From positions 9,454 through 15,668 of the forward strand of contig NZ_DGUN01000034.1 in the NCBI RefSeq assembly GCF_002395745.1: a DNA stretch of 6,215 nucleotides, read 5' to 3'. Shown here in pieces: positions 4,858-6,215 of the stretch; the first letter of the stretch is position 1; each line of letters starts with the position of its first letter. The notes beneath the pieces are model-generated. The model was not told where the DNA came from, did not search any database, and worked only from the letters and a program-made list of their open reading frames with translations. Origin of the DNA: Fibrobacter sp. UBA4309 (lineage in GTDB: Bacteria > Fibrobacterota > Fibrobacteria > Fibrobacterales > Fibrobacteraceae). The position numbers were made by a program, and so were the translations under genes.

Positions 4858-6215
4858 ATGGCTGAAGAAAACAACGAATCCATTGAACACGTCAACGAAA
4901 ACGTGTCCCCCGAAGAACTCCAGAAGGCGGAAGAAAACTATAGCGGCTCTAGCATTACCGTGCTCGAAGGGCTTGAAGCAGTCCGCGTCCGCCCCGCCAT
5001 GTACATCGGCTCTACCGACATCCGCGGCCTGCACCACCTGGTGTGGGAAGTCGTGGACAACTCGGTAGACGAAGCTCTCGCGGGATTCTGCAACCATATC
5101 GAAATTTCCATTCTGCCGGGCAACGGCATCCGCGTGACCGACAACGGACGCGGCATTCCGACGGACATCCACCCGAAAGAAAAGGTCGGCACCATCGAGG
5201 TGGTGATGACCAAGCTCCATGCGGGCGGCAAGTTCGACAGCAATTCCTACAAGGTGTCCGCAGGCCTCCATGGCGTAGGCGTGAGTTGCGTAAACGCACT
5301 CTCGAACAAGCTTATCGTGACGGTGCGCCGCAACGGCAAGATGGTGCGCCAGGAATTCTCTAGGGGCATCCCCTGCGGTCCGCAAGTAGAAATCGGCACC
5401 TGCGATATGGCCGATACGGGCACGAGCGTCGAATTCTACCCGGACGACACCATTTTCAGCGAGACCGTGTACGTCTACGACACTCTCGCCACGCGTTTCC
5501 GCGAACTCGCCTTCTTGATGAGCGGACTCCGTTTGTCGCTGACAGACGAACGCGACCCCGAAAACAAGGTCTCCGACACGTTCTGTTTCCCGGGCGGTGT
5601 TTCCGAATTCGTCCGCTACGTGGACGAGCACCGCACACCGCTGTTCCAGGAACCGATTCACCTGGTGATGCCCAACGGGGAATACCCGCTCGAAGTGGCC
5701 ATGTGGTACAACGACGGCTACCAGGAAAACTTCTTCAGCTTTGTGAACAACGTAAACACCTATGACGGCGGCACCCACGTGACGGGTTTCAAGACGGCCC
5801 TCACCCGCGTTATCGGCAAGTTTGCGCAAGACATGCCCAAGGGCAAGAAAGAAACCCAGATTACGAGCGACGATATCCGCGAAGGTCTCACCGCCGTTAT
5901 CGCCATCAAGGTTTCGCAGCCGCAGTTCGAAGGACAGACCAAGCGCAAGCTCGGCAACTCCGAAATCGCAAGCTATGTGAACTCTGCCTTCGGCGCCAAG
6001 CTGGAAGAATTCTTCCAGGAAAATCCGGCCGCTATCAAGGTGATTCTGGACAAGGTCTACAACGCAGCCGTGGCGCGCGAAGCGGCGCACCGTGCGCGCA
6101 CTCTCGCCCGCCGCAAGAACGTCCTCGAAAGCGGAGGCCTTCCGGGCAAGCTCGCCGACTGCAGTAGCCGCGACCCGAAGGAATGCGAAATGTTTATTGT
6201 CGAGGGTGACTCCGC
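4858..6215 (+). CDS. gyrB: DNA gyrase subunit B (5' part; 3' end beyond window)
   Basis: The ATPase subunit of gyrase, which with GyrA introduces negative supercoils using ATP. The 452 codons present cover the GHKL ATPase domain (about 33-240), with VLEGLEAVRVRPAMYIG (35-51), EVVDNSVDEALAG (Glu64 and Asn68, matching E. coli Glu42 and Asn46), DNGRGIP (95-101, matching Asp73), and the lid GGKFDSNSYKVSAGLHGVG. The transducer domain follows (about 241-410), with the QTK loop at 360-362 (Lys362 matches E. coli Lys337). The Toprim domain begins with RRKNVLESGGLPGKLADC and is cut after VEGDS, within EGDSAGG; Glu449 is the expected metal-binding glutamate. About 22 extra, mostly acidic residues precede the usual start of homology. 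ParE is the main alternative, but the Toprim entry sequence and the DUF721 neighbour favour GyrB. TAGG (4844-4847) ten bases before the ATG is a weak ribosome site. It may be transcribed from the upstream operon and from the internal promoter at 4776-4784. Confidence 0.95.
   Translation, partial: MAEENNESIEHVNENVSPEELQKAEENYSGSSITVLEGLEAVRVRPAMYIGSTDIRGLHHLVWEVVDNSVDEALAGFCNHIEISILPGNGIRVTDNGRGIPTDIHPKEKVGTIEVVMTKLHAGGKFDSNSYKVSAGLHGVGVSCVNALSNKLIVTVRRNGKMVRQEFSRGIPCGPQVEIGTCDMADTGTSVEFYPDDTIFSETVYVYDTLATRFRELAFLMSGLRLSLTDERDPENKVSDTFCFPGGVSEFVRYVDEHRTPLFQEPIHLVMPNGEYPLEVAMWYNDGYQENFFSFVNNVNTYDGGTHVTGFKTALTRVIGKFAQDMPKGKKETQITSDDIREGLTAVIAIKVSQPQFEGQTKRKLGNSEIASYVNSAFGAKLEEFFQENPAAIKVILDKVYNAAVAREAAHRARTLARRKNVLESGGLPGKLADCSSRDPKECEMFIVEGDS

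Noticed and set aside
4726..6090. A 454-codon open frame on the minus strand opposite gyrB.
   Set aside because: gyrB on the plus strand is unmistakable by motif. The antisense frame shows no recognisable domain and arises from the strong third-position codon bias of gyrB.
1..6215. Mobile elements, CRISPR arrays, tRNA or rRNA genes, or a novel defence system.
   Set aside because: No direct-repeat arrays, transposase motifs or structured RNA genes were seen on either strand. All long coding regions belong to known core families.

Overview
The window carries six protein genes. One (a sensor kinase) is on the minus strand and runs off the left edge; five are on the plus strand, and the last of these (gyrB) runs off the right edge. 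The organism looks like a Gram-negative member of the Fibrobacterota/Bacteroidota (FCB) group, with Fibrobacter my best guess. Supporting signs are a short RpoD-like sigma factor with no region 1.1 and an S41 protease whose catalytic domain is split by the insertion ending in GGGGI-PD that I associate with FCB CtpA proteins. MlaE, an envelope lipid-transport permease, implies an outer membrane. The taxonomy is inference from protein style, not a database match.

Left part (1-957): the N-terminal 257 codons of a LytS/YehU-type membrane histidine kinase read leftward from an ATG at 773. They cover four predicted membrane helices and the phospho-acceptor motif SPHFLFNT. Its divergent neighbour starts at 958. 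The 184-base spacer between them holds an unusual cluster of TGAC words, a small inverted repeat, a weak candidate promoter and an unused GGAGGT box.

Centre (958-1863): a 284-residue sigma-70 family factor, closed by a clear 10-bp stem and T-run terminator. It appears to be a single-gene transcription unit.

Right part (1910-6215): a tightly packed co-directional set. It encodes an exported C-terminal processing protease (601 residues), an MlaE-type permease, a 108-residue DUF721/DciA protein whose ATG overlaps the permease stop by one base, and DNA gyrase subunit B, 15 bases further on and cut inside its EGDSAGG motif. No terminator is visible between these genes. The set joins envelope functions (protease, lipid-transport permease) to replication functions (DciA helicase-loading family, gyrase). 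The DUF721-gyrB pairing resembles the dnaA-dnaN-recF-DUF721-gyrB order of actinobacteria. A perfect extended -10 element (TGCTATAAT) lies in an AT-rich, rare-codon patch at the end of the DUF721 gene and may give gyrB its own promoter.

I see no RNA genes, CRISPR arrays, insertion sequences or other mobile elements. The window looks like ordinary chromosomal core sequence. The points of most interest are gene order, regulatory sites and lineage-specific domain changes, not a new system.
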